Shown here one piece after another: positions 27,375 to 36,863 of a stretch of 60,331 bases of DNA. Made by a program: the position numbers and the translations under genes. The notes beneath the pieces are model-generated. The model was not told the origin of the DNA. It saw only the letters and a program-made list of their open reading frames with translations, and searched no databases. Within the stretch, counting starts at the first letter, position 1, and each line of letters opens with the position of its first letter. The DNA is from Kribbella turkmenica (lineage in GTDB: Bacteria; Actinomycetota; Actinomycetes; Propionibacteriales; Kribbellaceae), in NCBI RefSeq assembly GCF_004348725.1, contig NZ_SMKR01000018.1, positions 1 through 60,331 of the forward strand, read 5' to 3'.

Positions 27375-27375
27375 A

Positions 27376-27407
27376 GCCTCGGGCGGACGGGCGAGTCCGC
27401 CCGAGGC
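27376..27407. terminator. Perfect 13-bp bidirectional terminator hairpin
   Basis: GCCTCGGGCGGAC at 27376-27388 pairs exactly with 27395-27407 around a 6-nt loop. It lies between the convergent Rid-family gene and the acidic-protein gene, ending 7 bp before the latter's stop. Confidence 0.85.
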
Positions 27408-27413
27408 TGTTCG

Positions 27414-28034
27414 TCAGGCCCAGGTCTCCGCGTGGGTGGCGGTGCCGTTCGGGGCGATGAGCTCGGTGACGACGTCCTCGGCGTCGGCGTCCAGCGGCTC
27501 GAACGGCGGCTCCGGTACGACGTACGCGCGGGCGCCGGCCACCATCTCGATCCCCGGCAGCTCGAACCACGCCTCGCCGACCTCACGGCTGATCTCGTAG
27601 ATCGCCTGCTCGGCCGACTCCACCGGCTCCGGCTCGGCGCCGTCGTCCAGCTCGGCCGGGTGCCGTTGCTGCGCGGCCCGGCCGGCCTCGATCAGCGCGT
27701 CCAGGTCGGCCACCCGCAGGTCGAAGCGGGAGACCACACTGATCACGTGGTCCTGCTCGATCTCGTCGTCCTCGTCGTCGGCGGTGTCCTCCAGCAGGAG
27801 AGGTGCCGTACCGGTGTGCTCGAAGACGGCGTCGTTCCAGCCCTCGACCAGCTCCTCGAGCGCGGCGTTCTGCTCGTAGAGCGCGGCCTGCTCCTCGTCG
27901 CCGGTCATCGCGAGCAGGGCCTCGGTGTGGGCCTGGAGACGCTCCGCCAGCCGGCGGCTCGCCTCGGCGAGCGCCTCCCGGGTCTCCGCGGAGAAGAACT
28001 GCTCGGTCGGCGCAGCGATGTCCATTTCGGTCAC
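27414..28034 (-). CDS. Acidic protein of unknown function (206 aa)
   Basis: A 206-residue, strongly acidic soluble protein. Residues 10-75 are predicted helical and rich in Ala, Glu and Leu (SRRLAERLQAHTEALLAM), perhaps a coiled coil. The middle has an acidic run (EDTADDEDDEIEQD) and the C-terminal part contains beta-like stretches. I do not recognise a family. The GTG at 28034 is chosen over the ATG at 28025 because of a GAAGAAG purine stretch upstream; either is possible. It is divergent from kdpF and shares a 186-bp upstream region with it. Confidence 0.7.
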   Translation of the reverse strand: MTEMDIAAPTEQFFSAETREALAEASRRLAERLQAHTEALLAMTGDEEQAALYEQNAALEELVEGWNDAVFEHTGTAPLLLEDTADDEDDEIEQDHVISVVSRFDLRVADLDALIEAGRAAQQRHPAELDDGAEPEPVESAEQAIYEISREVGEAWFELPGIEMVAGARAYVVPEPPFEPLDADAEDVVTELIAPNGTATHAETWA

Positions 28035-28132
28035 TAGGTGTTCTTCTTCCCTTGTCTGTGGGCTGTGATTGCCAGGCGTAAGTATGCGGACTGCGGCCGT
28101 CAACGCGAAGTCGCACCCGGCAGCGACTGCCC

Positions 28133-28181
28133 GTGAGAACCCTGTGAGAGCTCCCGCGGCACGTGTGAGAGCCCTGTGAGA
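28133..28181. promoter_or_regulatory. Four phased GTGAGA repeats before kdpF, candidate KdpE sites
   Basis: GTGAGA occurs at 28133, 28144, 28165 and 28176, as two pairs of GTGAGA(A/G)CCCT-like 11-bp units, 21 bp between pairs. OmpR-family regulators bind tandem 11-bp direct repeats, so these are the natural candidates for KdpE, encoded at the operon's end. Their distance to kdpF (about 40-90 bp) fits activation. They could also act on the divergent acidic-protein gene. Confidence 0.6.
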
Positions 28182-28220
28182 ACCCTCCTGTCAGCGCAGC
28201 GAGCGGTGTGCAGTGACTGC

Positions 28221-28307
28221 ATGAGCACCTTCTCTGCCGGCCTCGTGGTCGCAGTGGCCCTGATTCTCTACCTCGTCGCCGCCCTGATCTTTCCCGAGAG
28301 GTTCTGA
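28221..28307 (+). CDS. kdpF: KdpF, small membrane subunit of K+-ATPase
   Basis: A 28-residue single-span membrane peptide ([21 protein letters not shown] and then LIFPERF). KdpF is a lipid-like stabilising subunit of the KdpFABC complex, and a length of 28-30 residues is normal. The ATG at 28221 starts the operon and its TGA shares one base with the kdpA ATG (TGATG). Confidence 0.9.
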   Translation: MSTFSAGLVVAVALILYLVAALIFPERF

Positions 28308-29968
28308 TGTCCGACACCGTCGCCGGCCTGCTCCAGGCCGGCCTCCTGGTCGTGCTCCTGACCGCCGTGTACCGGCCGCTCGGCGGCTACCTGGCCAGAG
28401 TCTTCACCTCCGACCGGGACCTGCGGATCGAGCGCGGCGGTTACCGTCTGCTCGGGGTCGACCCGACGGCCGAGCAGACCTGGGCCGTCTATGCCCGCTC
28501 ACTCATCGCGTTCTCCGTGATCAGCCTGGTCCTGCTGTTCCTGATCCAGCGGCTGCAGTCCCATCTGCCGTTGTCGCTCGGGCGCCCGAACGTCGAGTCC
28601 GGGCTGGCGTTCAACACCGCCGCGTCGTTCGTGGCGAACACCAACTGGCAGTCGTACTCGCCCGAGGTGACCATGGGCCACCTGGTCCAGTTCGCCGGCC
28701 TCGCGGTGCAGAACTTCCTGTCCGCCGCCGTCGGCATCTCTGTCGCGATCGCGGTGATCCGCGGTTTCGCCCGGTCGACGACCGACCGGCTCGGCAACTT
28801 CTGGGTCGACCTCACCCGCACCACCCTGCGGGTCCTGCTGCCGATCGCGATCGTCGGCACCCTGGTGCTGGTCGCGACCGGCGTCGTCCAGAACTTCTCC
28901 GCCGGCCACGAGGTCACCTCGGTGGCCGGCCAGACCCAGACGATCCCGGGCGGTCCGGTCGCCAGCCAGGAGGTCATCAAGGAGCTCGGCACGAACGGCG
29001 GCGGCTTCTACAACGCGAACTCCGCACACCCGTTCGAGAACCCGAATCCGCTGTCCGACCTGGTCGAGATCTTCCTGCTGCTGCTGATCCCGGTCTGCAT
29101 CACCCGGACGTTCGGCCTGATGGTCGGCGACGAGCGGCAGGGCTACGCGATCCTCGGCGTGATGGGCACGCTGTGGGCCGCCTTCACCTTCGCCACGACG
29201 TTCTTCGAGAACCAGGGCGCGGGTACGGCGACCCAGGTGGCCGGCGCGGCCATGGAGGGCAAGGAGACCCGCTTCGGCGAATGGGCGTCGGCCCTGTTCG
29301 CCTCCTCGACCACCGGCACGTCGACGGGCGCGGTGAACTCGGCGCACGACTCGTTCACCCCGCTCGGCGGCGGTACGGCGCTCCTCCACATGATGCTCGG
29401 CGAGGTCTCACCCGGCGGAGCCGGGACCGGGCTCTACGGCATGCTCGTGCTCGCCGTCCTGACCGTGTTCGTCGCGGGCCTGATGGTCGGCCGGACCCCG
29501 GAGTACCTGCAGAGAAAGGTCACCGCGCGCGAGATCAAGCTGGTGTCGCTGTACATCCTGACCACGCCGACGCTGGTGCTCACCGGTGCGTCGACCGCGA
29601 TGGGCCTGGCGGTGGCGCGGGCGTCGATCTTCAACACCGACAGCCCGCACGGCTTCTCCGAGGTGCTCTACGCCTTCACGTCCGCCGGGAACAACAACGG
29701 CAGCGCGTTCGGCGGGCTCAGCGCGAACATCCCGTTCTACAACGTCGCTCTCGGACTCGTGATGCTGCTCGGGCGGCTCGTGCCGATCGTGCTCGTGCTG
29801 GCGCTGGCCGGCTCGTTCGCCCGGCAGCAGCCGGTTCCGGTGACCCAGGGCACGCTGCCCACCGACACGGCCTTGTTCGTCTCGATGCTGGCCGGCGTCG
29901 TCCTGATCGTCACCGGCCTGACCTACTTGCCCGCACTCACTCTCGGACCCCTTGCGGAGGGACTGTGA
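28307..29968 (+). CDS. kdpA: KdpA, potassium-binding channel subunit
   Basis: A 553-residue membrane protein, the K+-selective channel-like subunit of the high-affinity KdpFABC pump. It has about ten hydrophobic helices and the family selectivity-filter loops, for example [29 protein letters not shown] and [14 protein letters not shown]. The start is coupled to kdpF, and its stop overlaps the kdpB GTG. Length equals the family norm. This subunit selects K+ and passes it toward KdpB. Confidence 0.97.
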   Translation: MSDTVAGLLQAGLLVVLLTAVYRPLGGYLARVFTSDRDLRIERGGYRLLGVDPTAEQTWAVYARSLIAFSVISLVLLFLIQRLQSHLPLSLGRPNVESGLAFNTAASFVANTNWQSYSPEVTMGHLVQFAGLAVQNFLSAAVGISVAIAVIRGFARSTTDRLGNFWVDLTRTTLRVLLPIAIVGTLVLVATGVVQNFSAGHEVTSVAGQTQTIPGGPVASQEVIKELGTNGGGFYNANSAHPFENPNPLSDLVEIFLLLLIPVCITRTFGLMVGDERQGYAILGVMGTLWAAFTFATTFFENQGAGTATQVAGAAMEGKETRFGEWASALFASSTTGTSTGAVNSAHDSFTPLGGGTALLHMMLGEVSPGGAGTGLYGMLVLAVLTVFVAGLMVGRTPEYLQRKVTAREIKLVSLYILTTPTLVLTGASTAMGLAVARASIFNTDSPHGFSEVLYAFTSAGNNNGSAFGGLSANIPFYNVALGLVMLLGRLVPIVLVLALAGSFARQQPVPVTQGTLPTDTALFVSMLAGVVLIVTGLTYLPALTLGPLAEGL

Positions 29969-32010
29969 CCGCGCCGTCGAAGTCGTCCACCGGCCGATCG
30001 GACCCGCGGATGCTGCTCACCTCGCTGCCGGACGCGCTGCGCAAGCTCGACCCCCGGGTGATGGTGAAGAACCCGGTGATGTTCGTCGTCGAGGTCGGGG
30101 CGGTCGCCGCCACGACCCTCGCGGTCACCGACCCAGGGGTGTTCGTCTGGTGGATCGTCGTCTGGCTCTGGCTGACCGTCGTGTTCGCCAACCTGGCCGA
30201 GGCGGCCGCCGAGGGGCGGGGCAAGGCCCAGGCGGAGACGCTGCGGCGGTCGAAGACCGAGACTACCGCCCGCCGGCTGACCGGCGACGGCGGGGAGGAG
30301 GAGGTACCGGCCACCGCCCTGAAGCTCGGTGACCTGGTGGTCGTCGAGGCCGGCCAGGTCATCCCCGGTGACGGCGACGTGGTCGAGGGCGTGGCGAGCG
30401 TCGATGAGTCGGCGATCACCGGTGAGTCCGCGCCGGTGATCCGGGAGTCCGGCGGTGACCGGAGCGCGGTCACCGGCGGCACCAAGGTGCTGTCGGACCG
30501 GATCGTCGTGAAGATCACCACGAAGCCCGGCGAGAGCTTCATCGACCGGATGATCGCCCTGGTCGAGGGCGCGTCCCGGCAGAAGACGCCGAACGAGATC
30601 GCGCTGAACATCCTGCTGGCCGGCCTGACGATCGTCTTCCTGGTCGCCACGGTGACGTTGCCGACGTTCGCGGCGTACGCGAACACCGAGTTGAGCCTGG
30701 TGGTGCTGGTCGCCCTGCTGGTCTGCCTGATCCCGACCACCATCGGTGCGCTGCTGTCCGCGATCGGGATCGCCGGGATGGACCGGCTGGTCCGGCGCAA
30801 CGTGCTCGCGCTGTCGGGCCGCGCCGTCGAGGCGGCGGGCGACGTGAACACGCTGCTGCTCGACAAGACCGGCACGATCACGCTCGGGAACCGGCAGGCG
30901 GCCGAGTTCGTCCCGGTCGGCGGGGTCGCCGACGCCGAGCTCGCGGACGCGGCCCAGCTGTCCAGCCTGGCCGACGAGACGCCGGAGGGCCGGTCGATCG
31001 TCGTCCTGGCGAAGACCGGGTACGGACTGCGTGAGCGGCACACCGGCGAGTTGCCGCAGGCAACGTTTGTCGAGTTCACCGCGCAGACCCGGATGAGTGG
31101 TGTGGACGTGGACGGCCGGCTGATCCGCAAGGGCGCGGCCGGGGCGGTCGACGGCTGGATCCACGCCCGCGGCGGGAGCACGGACCCGCGGCTCGGTGAA
31201 CTGGTCGACGGCATCTCGGCCTCCGGCGGTACGCCGCTCGTCGTCGCCGAGAGCGTGGACGGCACGGCCCGCGCGCTCGGTGTCATCCACCTGAAGGACG
31301 TGGTCAAGCACGGGATGCGGGAGCGGTTCGGCCAGCTGCGGTCGATGGGCATCCGGACCGTGATGATCACCGGTGACAACGCGCTGACGGCGAAGGCGAT
31401 CGCCGAGGAGGCGGGGGTCGACGACTTCCTGGCCGAGGCGACGCCCGAGGACAAGATGGCGTTGATCAAGCAGGAGCAGGAGGGCGGCCGGCTGGTCGCG
31501 ATGACCGGTGACGGCACCAACGACGCGCCCGCGCTCGCCCAGGCCGACGTCGGCGTGGCGATGAACTCCGGTACGTCGGCCGCGAAGGAGGCCGGCAACA
31601 TGGTCGACCTCGACTCCGACCCGACCAAGCTGATCGAGATCGTCGAGATCGGCAAGCAGTTGCTGATCACCCGCGGGTCGCTGACCACGTTCTCGATCGC
31701 GAACGACGTGGCCAAGTACTTCGCGATCCTGCCGGCGCTGTTCGCGACGGCGTACCCGGGCCTGGACCGGCTGAACGTCATGCGGTTGCACTCGCCGGAG
31801 TCGGCGATCGTGTCGGCCATCGTGTTCAACGCGCTCGTCATCGTGGCGCTGGTTCCGCTGGCGCTGCGCGGGGTCCGCTACCGGCCGTCGTCGGCCTCGG
31901 CGATGCTGCGCCGCAACCTGCTGGTGTACGGCGTGGGCGGCCTGGTCACCCCGTTCGTCGGGATCAAAATCCTGGACCTGGTGATCTCGCTGGTCCCGGG
32001 TCTCCGCTGA
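29965..32010 (+). CDS. kdpB: KdpB, P-type ATPase subunit
   Basis: A 681-residue P-type ATPase that powers K+ uptake. The phosphorylated Asp is residue 300 in DKTGTIT. The actuator motif TGES, the nucleotide and hinge motifs VMITGDN and [16 protein letters not shown] and the usual seven membrane helices are all present. A GTG at 29965 overlaps the kdpA stop by 4 nt. No key residue is missing. Confidence 0.97.
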   Translation: MTAPSKSSTGRSDPRMLLTSLPDALRKLDPRVMVKNPVMFVVEVGAVAATTLAVTDPGVFVWWIVVWLWLTVVFANLAEAAAEGRGKAQAETLRRSKTETTARRLTGDGGEEEVPATALKLGDLVVVEAGQVIPGDGDVVEGVASVDESAITGESAPVIRESGGDRSAVTGGTKVLSDRIVVKITTKPGESFIDRMIALVEGASRQKTPNEIALNILLAGLTIVFLVATVTLPTFAAYANTELSLVVLVALLVCLIPTTIGALLSAIGIAGMDRLVRRNVLALSGRAVEAAGDVNTLLLDKTGTITLGNRQAAEFVPVGGVADAELADAAQLSSLADETPEGRSIVVLAKTGYGLRERHTGELPQATFVEFTAQTRMSGVDVDGRLIRKGAAGAVDGWIHARGGSTDPRLGELVDGISASGGTPLVVAESVDGTARALGVIHLKDVVKHGMRERFGQLRSMGIRTVMITGDNALTAKAIAEEAGVDDFLAEATPEDKMALIKQEQEGGRLVAMTGDGTNDAPALAQADVGVAMNSGTSAAKEAGNMVDLDSDPTKLIEIVEIGKQLLITRGSLTTFSIANDVAKYFAILPALFATAYPGLDRLNVMRLHSPESAIVSAIVFNALVIVALVPLALRGVRYRPSSASAMLRRNLLVYGVGGLVTPFVGIKILDLVISLVPGLR

Positions 32011-32026
32011 GAGGTGGTAGTTGACA

Positions 32027-32593
32027 ATGGCAAGCAGTCTTCGGCAGGCCGGGGTGGCGGTCCGGGCGCTCGTGCTCTTCACCGTCGTCCTCGGCGTCGC
32101 CTATCCGCTGGCGATGACGGGCGTCGCGCAGGTGCTGTTCCACGACCAGGCGAACGGATCGATCGTCAGGGTGCACGGCCAGGAGGTCGCGTCCAGCCTG
32201 ATCGGTCAGCAGTACGGCGAGCGGTGGTTCCAGACGCGGCCGTCGGCGGCCGACTACGACGGGATGGGCAGCGCGGCCTCGCAGTACGGGCCGAACAACC
32301 CGGAGCTGGTGAGGCTGATCGACGAACGGCGGCGAGCGGTGGCCGAGCTGGAAGGCGTCAGCCCGGACCGAGTCCCGCCGGACGCAGTCACGGCGAGCGG
32401 CAGCGGCCTCGACCCGCACATCAGCCCTGCGTACGCCGCTCTGCAGGTGAACCGGGTCGCTCGCGCACGTGGCCTGCCGGTGGCCGAGGTCCGGAAACTG
32501 GTGCAGGAGAACACGGAGGGTCGCACGTTCGGCTTCCTCGGTGAGCCCCGGGTGAACGTGGTCAGCCTGAACGCCGCGCTGGCCGCGCTCTGA
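32027..32593 (+). CDS. kdpC: KdpC, accessory subunit of K+-ATPase
   Basis: A 188-residue protein with one N-terminal membrane helix and a periplasmic-type domain ending NVVSLNAALAAL. It has the family blocks WFQTRPSAADYDG, SGSGLDPHISP and NTEGRTFGFLGEPRVNVV. KdpC assembles with KdpB and raises ATP affinity. The ATG at 32027 lies 9 nt after GAGGTGG; a TTG at 32021 is too close to that site. Confidence 0.95.
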   Translation: MASSLRQAGVAVRALVLFTVVLGVAYPLAMTGVAQVLFHDQANGSIVRVHGQEVASSLIGQQYGERWFQTRPSAADYDGMGSAASQYGPNNPELVRLIDERRRAVAELEGVSPDRVPPDAVTASGSGLDPHISPAYAALQVNRVARARGLPVAEVRKLVQENTEGRTFGFLGEPRVNVVSLNAALAAL

Positions 32594-32605
32594 GAGCATG
32601 GAAGC

Positions 32606-35173
32606 ATGAGTGCTCGCGGGCATCTGCGGATTTACCTGGGTGCCGCGCCCGGCGTCGGGAAGTCCTACAAGATGCTGGGCGAGGGGCAACGACGGCTGGC
32701 CCGGGGCACGGACGTGGTGGCCGGATTCGTGGAGACCCACGGCCGGCAGCACACGGCCGACATGCTGGAGGGCCTCGAGGTGGTCCCGCGGCAGATCATC
32801 GACTACCGCGGTGCCCGCTTCACCGAGCTGGACGTCGACGCCGTACTCGCCCGCCGGCCGGAGGTGGCGCTGGTCGACGAACTGGCGCACACCAACGTCC
32901 CGGGCAGCCGGAACGCGAAGCGCTGGCAGGACGTCGACGAGTTGCTGGCCGCCGGCATCGACGTGATCTCGGCGGTCAACATCCAGCACCTCGAGTCGAT
33001 CAACGACGTGGTCGAGAAGATCACCGGCGTACCGCAGCGGGAGACCGTTCCCGACCGGGTGGTCCGGGCCGCCGACCAGATCGAGCTGGTCGACATGACC
33101 CCGGAGGCGCTCCGCCGCCGGATGGCACACGGCAACGTCTACGCGGCCGACAAGATCGACGCTGCCCTGGGCAACTACTTCCGGGTCGGCAACCTGTCCG
33201 CCCTGCGCGAGCTCGCCCTGCTCTGGCTCGCCGACCGGGTGGACGCGGGCCTGCAGCAGTACCGCGCGCAGCACGACATCGAGTCGACCTGGGAGGCCAG
33301 GGAGCGGGTCGTGGTCGCCCTCACCGGGGGGCCGGAGGGCGAGACCCTGATCCGGCGGGCCGCCCGGATCGCGGCCAGGTCCGTCGGCGGTGACCTGCTC
33401 GCGGTGCACGTCGCCCGCTCCGACGGCCTGACCGGCGCCGACCCGACCCGGCTTGCCGAGCAGCGGACCCTGATCGAGAGCCTCGGCGGCAGCTACCACC
33501 AGGTGGTCGGCGACGACGTACCGGCCGCGCTGCTGTCCTTCGCCCGGGCGGAGAACGCGACCCAGCTCGTGCTCGGCGGTTCGCGCCGGTCGCGGCTGTC
33601 CTCGATGCTCACCGGCCCCGGGATCGGCTCCAGCACGATCCGCGACTCGGGCGACATCGACGTCCACATCGTCACCCACGCGCAGATGGGCCGCGGCCGG
33701 CTGCCCCGGTTGCGCGGCAGCCTGTCCCGGCGGCGCAAGGTCCAGGGGTTCGTGCTGGCCGTCGTCCTGCCGCCGCTGCTCGCGCTCCTGCTCGAACTCG
33801 GCGCGGACCACCTGAACCTCACGAGCAACGTGCTCGCGTTCCTGCTGGGAGTGGTCGTGGTCGCGCTGGTCGGGGGACTCTGGCCGGCGCTGCTGACCGC
33901 GATCGGCGGCACCGTCGTGCTGAACTACTTCTTCACCCCGCCCACCCGGACGTTCACGATCGCCGACATCAACAACGCGCTGGCGCTGGCGATCTTCGTG
34001 CTGGTCGCGGCGATGGTGAGCTCGGTCGTCGACCGGGCGGCGAGACGGACCAGACAGGCGGCCCGCGCGGCCGCCGAGTCCGAGACCCTGGCCACGCTGG
34101 CCGGGTCGGTACTGCGCGGTCAGACTGCCCTGCCCGCGCTGCTGGACCGCGTCCGCGAGGCTTTCGGGATGACGGGTGCCTGCCTGATGGAGCGGGTGGA
34201 CGACGAGCTGACCGAGGTCTGGCGGCCGATCGCCTCGGCCGGCCCGCTGACCTGCACGCGGCCGGAGGAAGCCGACGCGGAGATCCCCGCGCGGGACGAC
34301 CTCGTCCTGGTGCTGCAAGGCCACCAACTGGCGGCGGACGAGCGCCGGCTGGTCGGGGCGTTCGCCGCCCACGCGGCTGCCCTGGTCGACAAGGCCCGGT
34401 TGAGCGAGGCCGCCGCGGAAGCGAAGCCACTGGCCGAGGCGGACAAACTCCGTACGGCATTGCTCCGGGCCGTCGGTCATGACCTGCGATCACCGCTCGC
34501 GTCGGCGAAGGCGTCGGTGACCAGCCTGCGCAGCGACGACGTCGACTGGACCGAGTCCGAGCGGGCCGAGTTGCTGGAGACCGCGGACGAGTCGCTCGAT
34601 CGGTTGTCGCGACTCGTGGACGACCTGCTCGACCTGAGTCGGCTGCAGGCCGGCGTCCTGCCGGTCTTCACCCGGCCGATGGCGCTGGACGAGGTGATTC
34701 CCGGCGTACTGGCCGAGCTCGGCGACGACGGCGACCGGGTGACCGTGGACGTCCCGCACACCCTGCCGCTGGTCGAGGCGGACCCGGCGCTGCTCGAACG
34801 GGTGATCGCGAACCTGCTCGCGAACGCGGTCCGGTACTCGCCGGAGGGGCGGCCGCCGCTGGTCACCGGCAGTGCGCTGGGCGACACCGCGGAGGTCCGG
34901 GTGATCGATCGCGGACCCGGGTTCCCGCGTGCGGACCTGGACCGGGTGTTCGCGCCGTTCCAGCGGCTCGGTGACACCGACAACACGGTCGGGGTCGGCC
35001 TGGGTCTCGCGCTCGCGCGCGGGTTGGCCGAGGCGATGCGGGGCACGCTCCAGCCGGAGGAAACTCCCGGCGGCGGGCTGACCATGGTGATCGCGCTTCC
35101 CACCGCGACGGCGCGCCCCGCGGACGCTCCGGTCCCAGGAGCCCGCGAACGCCTGGGCCGGGAGGCTCCGTGA
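32606..35173 (+). CDS. kdpD: KdpD sensor histidine kinase
   Basis: An 855-residue K+/turgor sensor. The N-terminal KdpD domain has a Walker A motif (GAAPGVGKS, residues 12-20) and VALVDELAHTNVPGS. It is followed by a UspA-like domain with GGSRRSRLSSM, four membrane helices (about 385-480), a GAF-like region and a kinase core. The phospho-accepting His is residue 625 (GHDLRSPLASAK); N- and G-boxes are present (NLLANAVRYSP, DRGPGFPRADL). KdpD phosphorylates KdpE. Its stop overlaps the kdpE GTG. Confidence 0.96.
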   Translation: MSARGHLRIYLGAAPGVGKSYKMLGEGQRRLARGTDVVAGFVETHGRQHTADMLEGLEVVPRQIIDYRGARFTELDVDAVLARRPEVALVDELAHTNVPGSRNAKRWQDVDELLAAGIDVISAVNIQHLESINDVVEKITGVPQRETVPDRVVRAADQIELVDMTPEALRRRMAHGNVYAADKIDAALGNYFRVGNLSALRELALLWLADRVDAGLQQYRAQHDIESTWEARERVVVALTGGPEGETLIRRAARIAARSVGGDLLAVHVARSDGLTGADPTRLAEQRTLIESLGGSYHQVVGDDVPAALLSFARAENATQLVLGGSRRSRLSSMLTGPGIGSSTIRDSGDIDVHIVTHAQMGRGRLPRLRGSLSRRRKVQGFVLAVVLPPLLALLLELGADHLNLTSNVLAFLLGVVVVALVGGLWPALLTAIGGTVVLNYFFTPPTRTFTIADINNALALAIFVLVAAMVSSVVDRAARRTRQAARAAAESETLATLAGSVLRGQTALPALLDRVREAFGMTGACLMERVDDELTEVWRPIASAGPLTCTRPEEADAEIPARDDLVLVLQGHQLAADERRLVGAFAAHAAALVDKARLSEAAAEAKPLAEADKLRTALLRAVGHDLRSPLASAKASVTSLRSDDVDWTESERAELLETADESLDRLSRLVDDLLDLSRLQAGVLPVFTRPMALDEVIPGVLAELGDDGDRVTVDVPHTLPLVEADPALLERVIANLLANAVRYSPEGRPPLVTGSALGDTAEVRVIDRGPGFPRADLDRVFAPFQRLGDTDNTVGVGLGLALARGLAEAMRGTLQPEETPGGGLTMVIALPTATARPADAPVPGARERLGREAP

Positions 35174-35847
35174 CCAGGGTTCTGGTGGTCGACGACGAAC
35201 CGCAGATCGTCCGCGCGCTGCAGATCAACCTGCGGGCCCGCGGTTACGAGGTGCATCTGGCCGGTTCGGGGACGGCGGCGCTGAAGGTGGCGGCGCAGCA
35301 CCCGCCGGAGCTCGTCATCCTCGACCTCGGGTTGCCGGACTTCGACGGTGTCGACGTGATCCGCGGTCTGCGCGGCTGGTCGGGGGCGCCGATCCTGGTG
35401 CTGTCCGGGCGGACCGACCAGACCGACAAGGTCGAGGCGCTCGACGCCGGCGCGGACGACTACGTGACCAAGCCGTTCGGCATCGACGAGCTGCTCGCCC
35501 GGATGCGCGCCGTACTGCGGCGCAGCTACAGCTCCCAGGATCAGCCGGTGGTCACCGTCGGCGGCGCGACCGTGGACCTGGCCGCCAAGCGGGTGACGTC
35601 GGAGTCGGGGGACGACGTCCGGCTCACCCCGACCGAGTGGCACCTGCTCGAGGTCCTGCTCCGGCACCCGGGCAAGTTGATGTCGCAACGCCACTTGCTG
35701 ACAGAGGTGTGGGGGCCCGGCTACGAGAACGCGAGCGGCAACCTCCGCTTCTACATGGGCCAGCTCCGCCGCAAGCTCGAGCCGGACCCGGCCCGCCGCA
35801 AGCACCTGCTCACCGAACCAGGCATGGGCTACCGCTTCGAACCCTGA
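35170..35847 (+). CDS. kdpE: KdpE response regulator
   Basis: A 225-residue OmpR-type response regulator. The receiver domain has the acidic pocket VDDEP, the phosphorylated Asp at residue 52 (ILDLGLPD) and the Lys in TKPFG. The C-terminal winged helix includes LTPTEWHLLEVLLRHPGKL and RHLLTEVWGPGY. The GTG start is coupled to kdpD. It should activate kdpFABC, plausibly at the GTGAGA repeats in front of kdpF. Confidence 0.96.
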   Translation: MTRVLVVDDEPQIVRALQINLRARGYEVHLAGSGTAALKVAAQHPPELVILDLGLPDFDGVDVIRGLRGWSGAPILVLSGRTDQTDKVEALDAGADDYVTKPFGIDELLARMRAVLRRSYSSQDQPVVTVGGATVDLAAKRVTSESGDDVRLTPTEWHLLEVLLRHPGKLMSQRHLLTEVWGPGYENASGNLRFYMGQLRRKLEPDPARRKHLLTEPGMGYRFEP

Positions 35848-35901
35848 CCCGATGTCTGTTTCGTTCAAGACCCTCGCGGGCAGGTGCGGCAAGGTATCGG
35901 C

Positions 35902-36744
35902 ATGGACATCTTCAACGCAGGTCGGGATTTCGTACGCCGCGAGGGACGGCTGGTGGAGAGCCGGTTGTTCGCCGCGGTCTTCGAGGAGGCTGACGCGGGC
36001 GGCGTCGTGGACGCGTTGCGTGGTTACCAGAACGCGGACGGCGGCTTCGGCCACGGGCTGGAGCCGGACAAGCGCTGCCCGGACAGCCTCGCACTCGACG
36101 TGCAGGTCGCCTTCGAGACCCTGCTGACCGCCGGCGCGCGGGACGACGAGATGGTCCGGCGGGCTGTCGACTGGCTCGACTCGATCGCGACCCCGGACGG
36201 CGCGGTCCCGCTGTGCGGCCCGGTGATCGAGGGCTACCCGCGGGCCGAGCACATGACCGAGTGGACGTACGAGCCCGGCCTGAACCCGACGGCCGGTCTG
36301 GTCGGACAGCTCCACCGGTTCGGCTTCGAGCACCCGTGGCGGGACAAGGCCGGTGCATGGTGCGCCGCCGAGCTGGCCAAGGGCTTCCCCGAGGACGCCC
36401 ACGGCATGCACGTCGCGATGGAGTTCCTGGAGCACACCGACGACGTCGACCTCGACAAGGTCCGGGACTGGCTGCCCAAACTCAACTGGTACCGCGCCGA
36501 CGCGGCCGACCCGGAGTACGGCGTCACCCCGCTGCACCTTGCGCCGACGCCGGACAGCTTCTGGCGCGGGCTCTTCGACGACTCCCAGCTCGAGGCCCAC
36601 CTCGACCGCCTGGTCGCCGACCAGCAGTCCGACGGCGGCTGGACCCTCACCTGGGAACCGCCGGGCACCTCCTCCACCCTCGCCTACCGAGGCATCGTCA
36701 CCATTGCGGCCCTTCGCACCCTGAAGGCCTACGGCCGGCTCTGA
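35902..36744 (+). CDS. Alpha/alpha-toroid (prenyltransferase-like) protein
   Basis: A 280-residue protein whose repeats (GYQNADGGFGHGLEPD, DQQSDGGWTLTWEPPG) match the QW/toroid repeats of the prenyltransferase and squalene-oxidosqualene cyclase clan. It lacks the DxDD motif of class II cyclases, so a terpene cyclase role is not supported. The ATG at 35902 is preferred over a GTG at 35884, because GGCAAGG precedes it at a suitable distance. It lies 54 bp after kdpE on the same strand and could be read through. Many actinobacteria carry such an orphan protein of unknown role. Confidence 0.8.
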   Translation: MDIFNAGRDFVRREGRLVESRLFAAVFEEADAGGVVDALRGYQNADGGFGHGLEPDKRCPDSLALDVQVAFETLLTAGARDDEMVRRAVDWLDSIATPDGAVPLCGPVIEGYPRAEHMTEWTYEPGLNPTAGLVGQLHRFGFEHPWRDKAGAWCAAELAKGFPEDAHGMHVAMEFLEHTDDVDLDKVRDWLPKLNWYRADAADPEYGVTPLHLAPTPDSFWRGLFDDSQLEAHLDRLVADQQSDGGWTLTWEPPGTSSTLAYRGIVTIAALRTLKAYGRL

Positions 36745-36863
36745 GAAGACTGTGCGTTCGGCTCTGAACTCCGACCGCTCACCGATGACCGGTTGCGAGT
36801 GTGCGGCGACTCCGGGTGAGATCGAAGGGAACGTCCCGTTTCCGCCCAGACGAAGGTGGTCTC

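Noticed and set aside
29923-32082. Long minus-strand frames opposite kdpB
   Set aside because: Shadows caused by high GC third positions; kdpB has every P-type ATPase motif.
35902-36744. Terpene cyclase for the toroid-fold protein
   Set aside because: QW-like repeats are present, but the DxDD motif of class II cyclases is missing, so only the fold is claimed.
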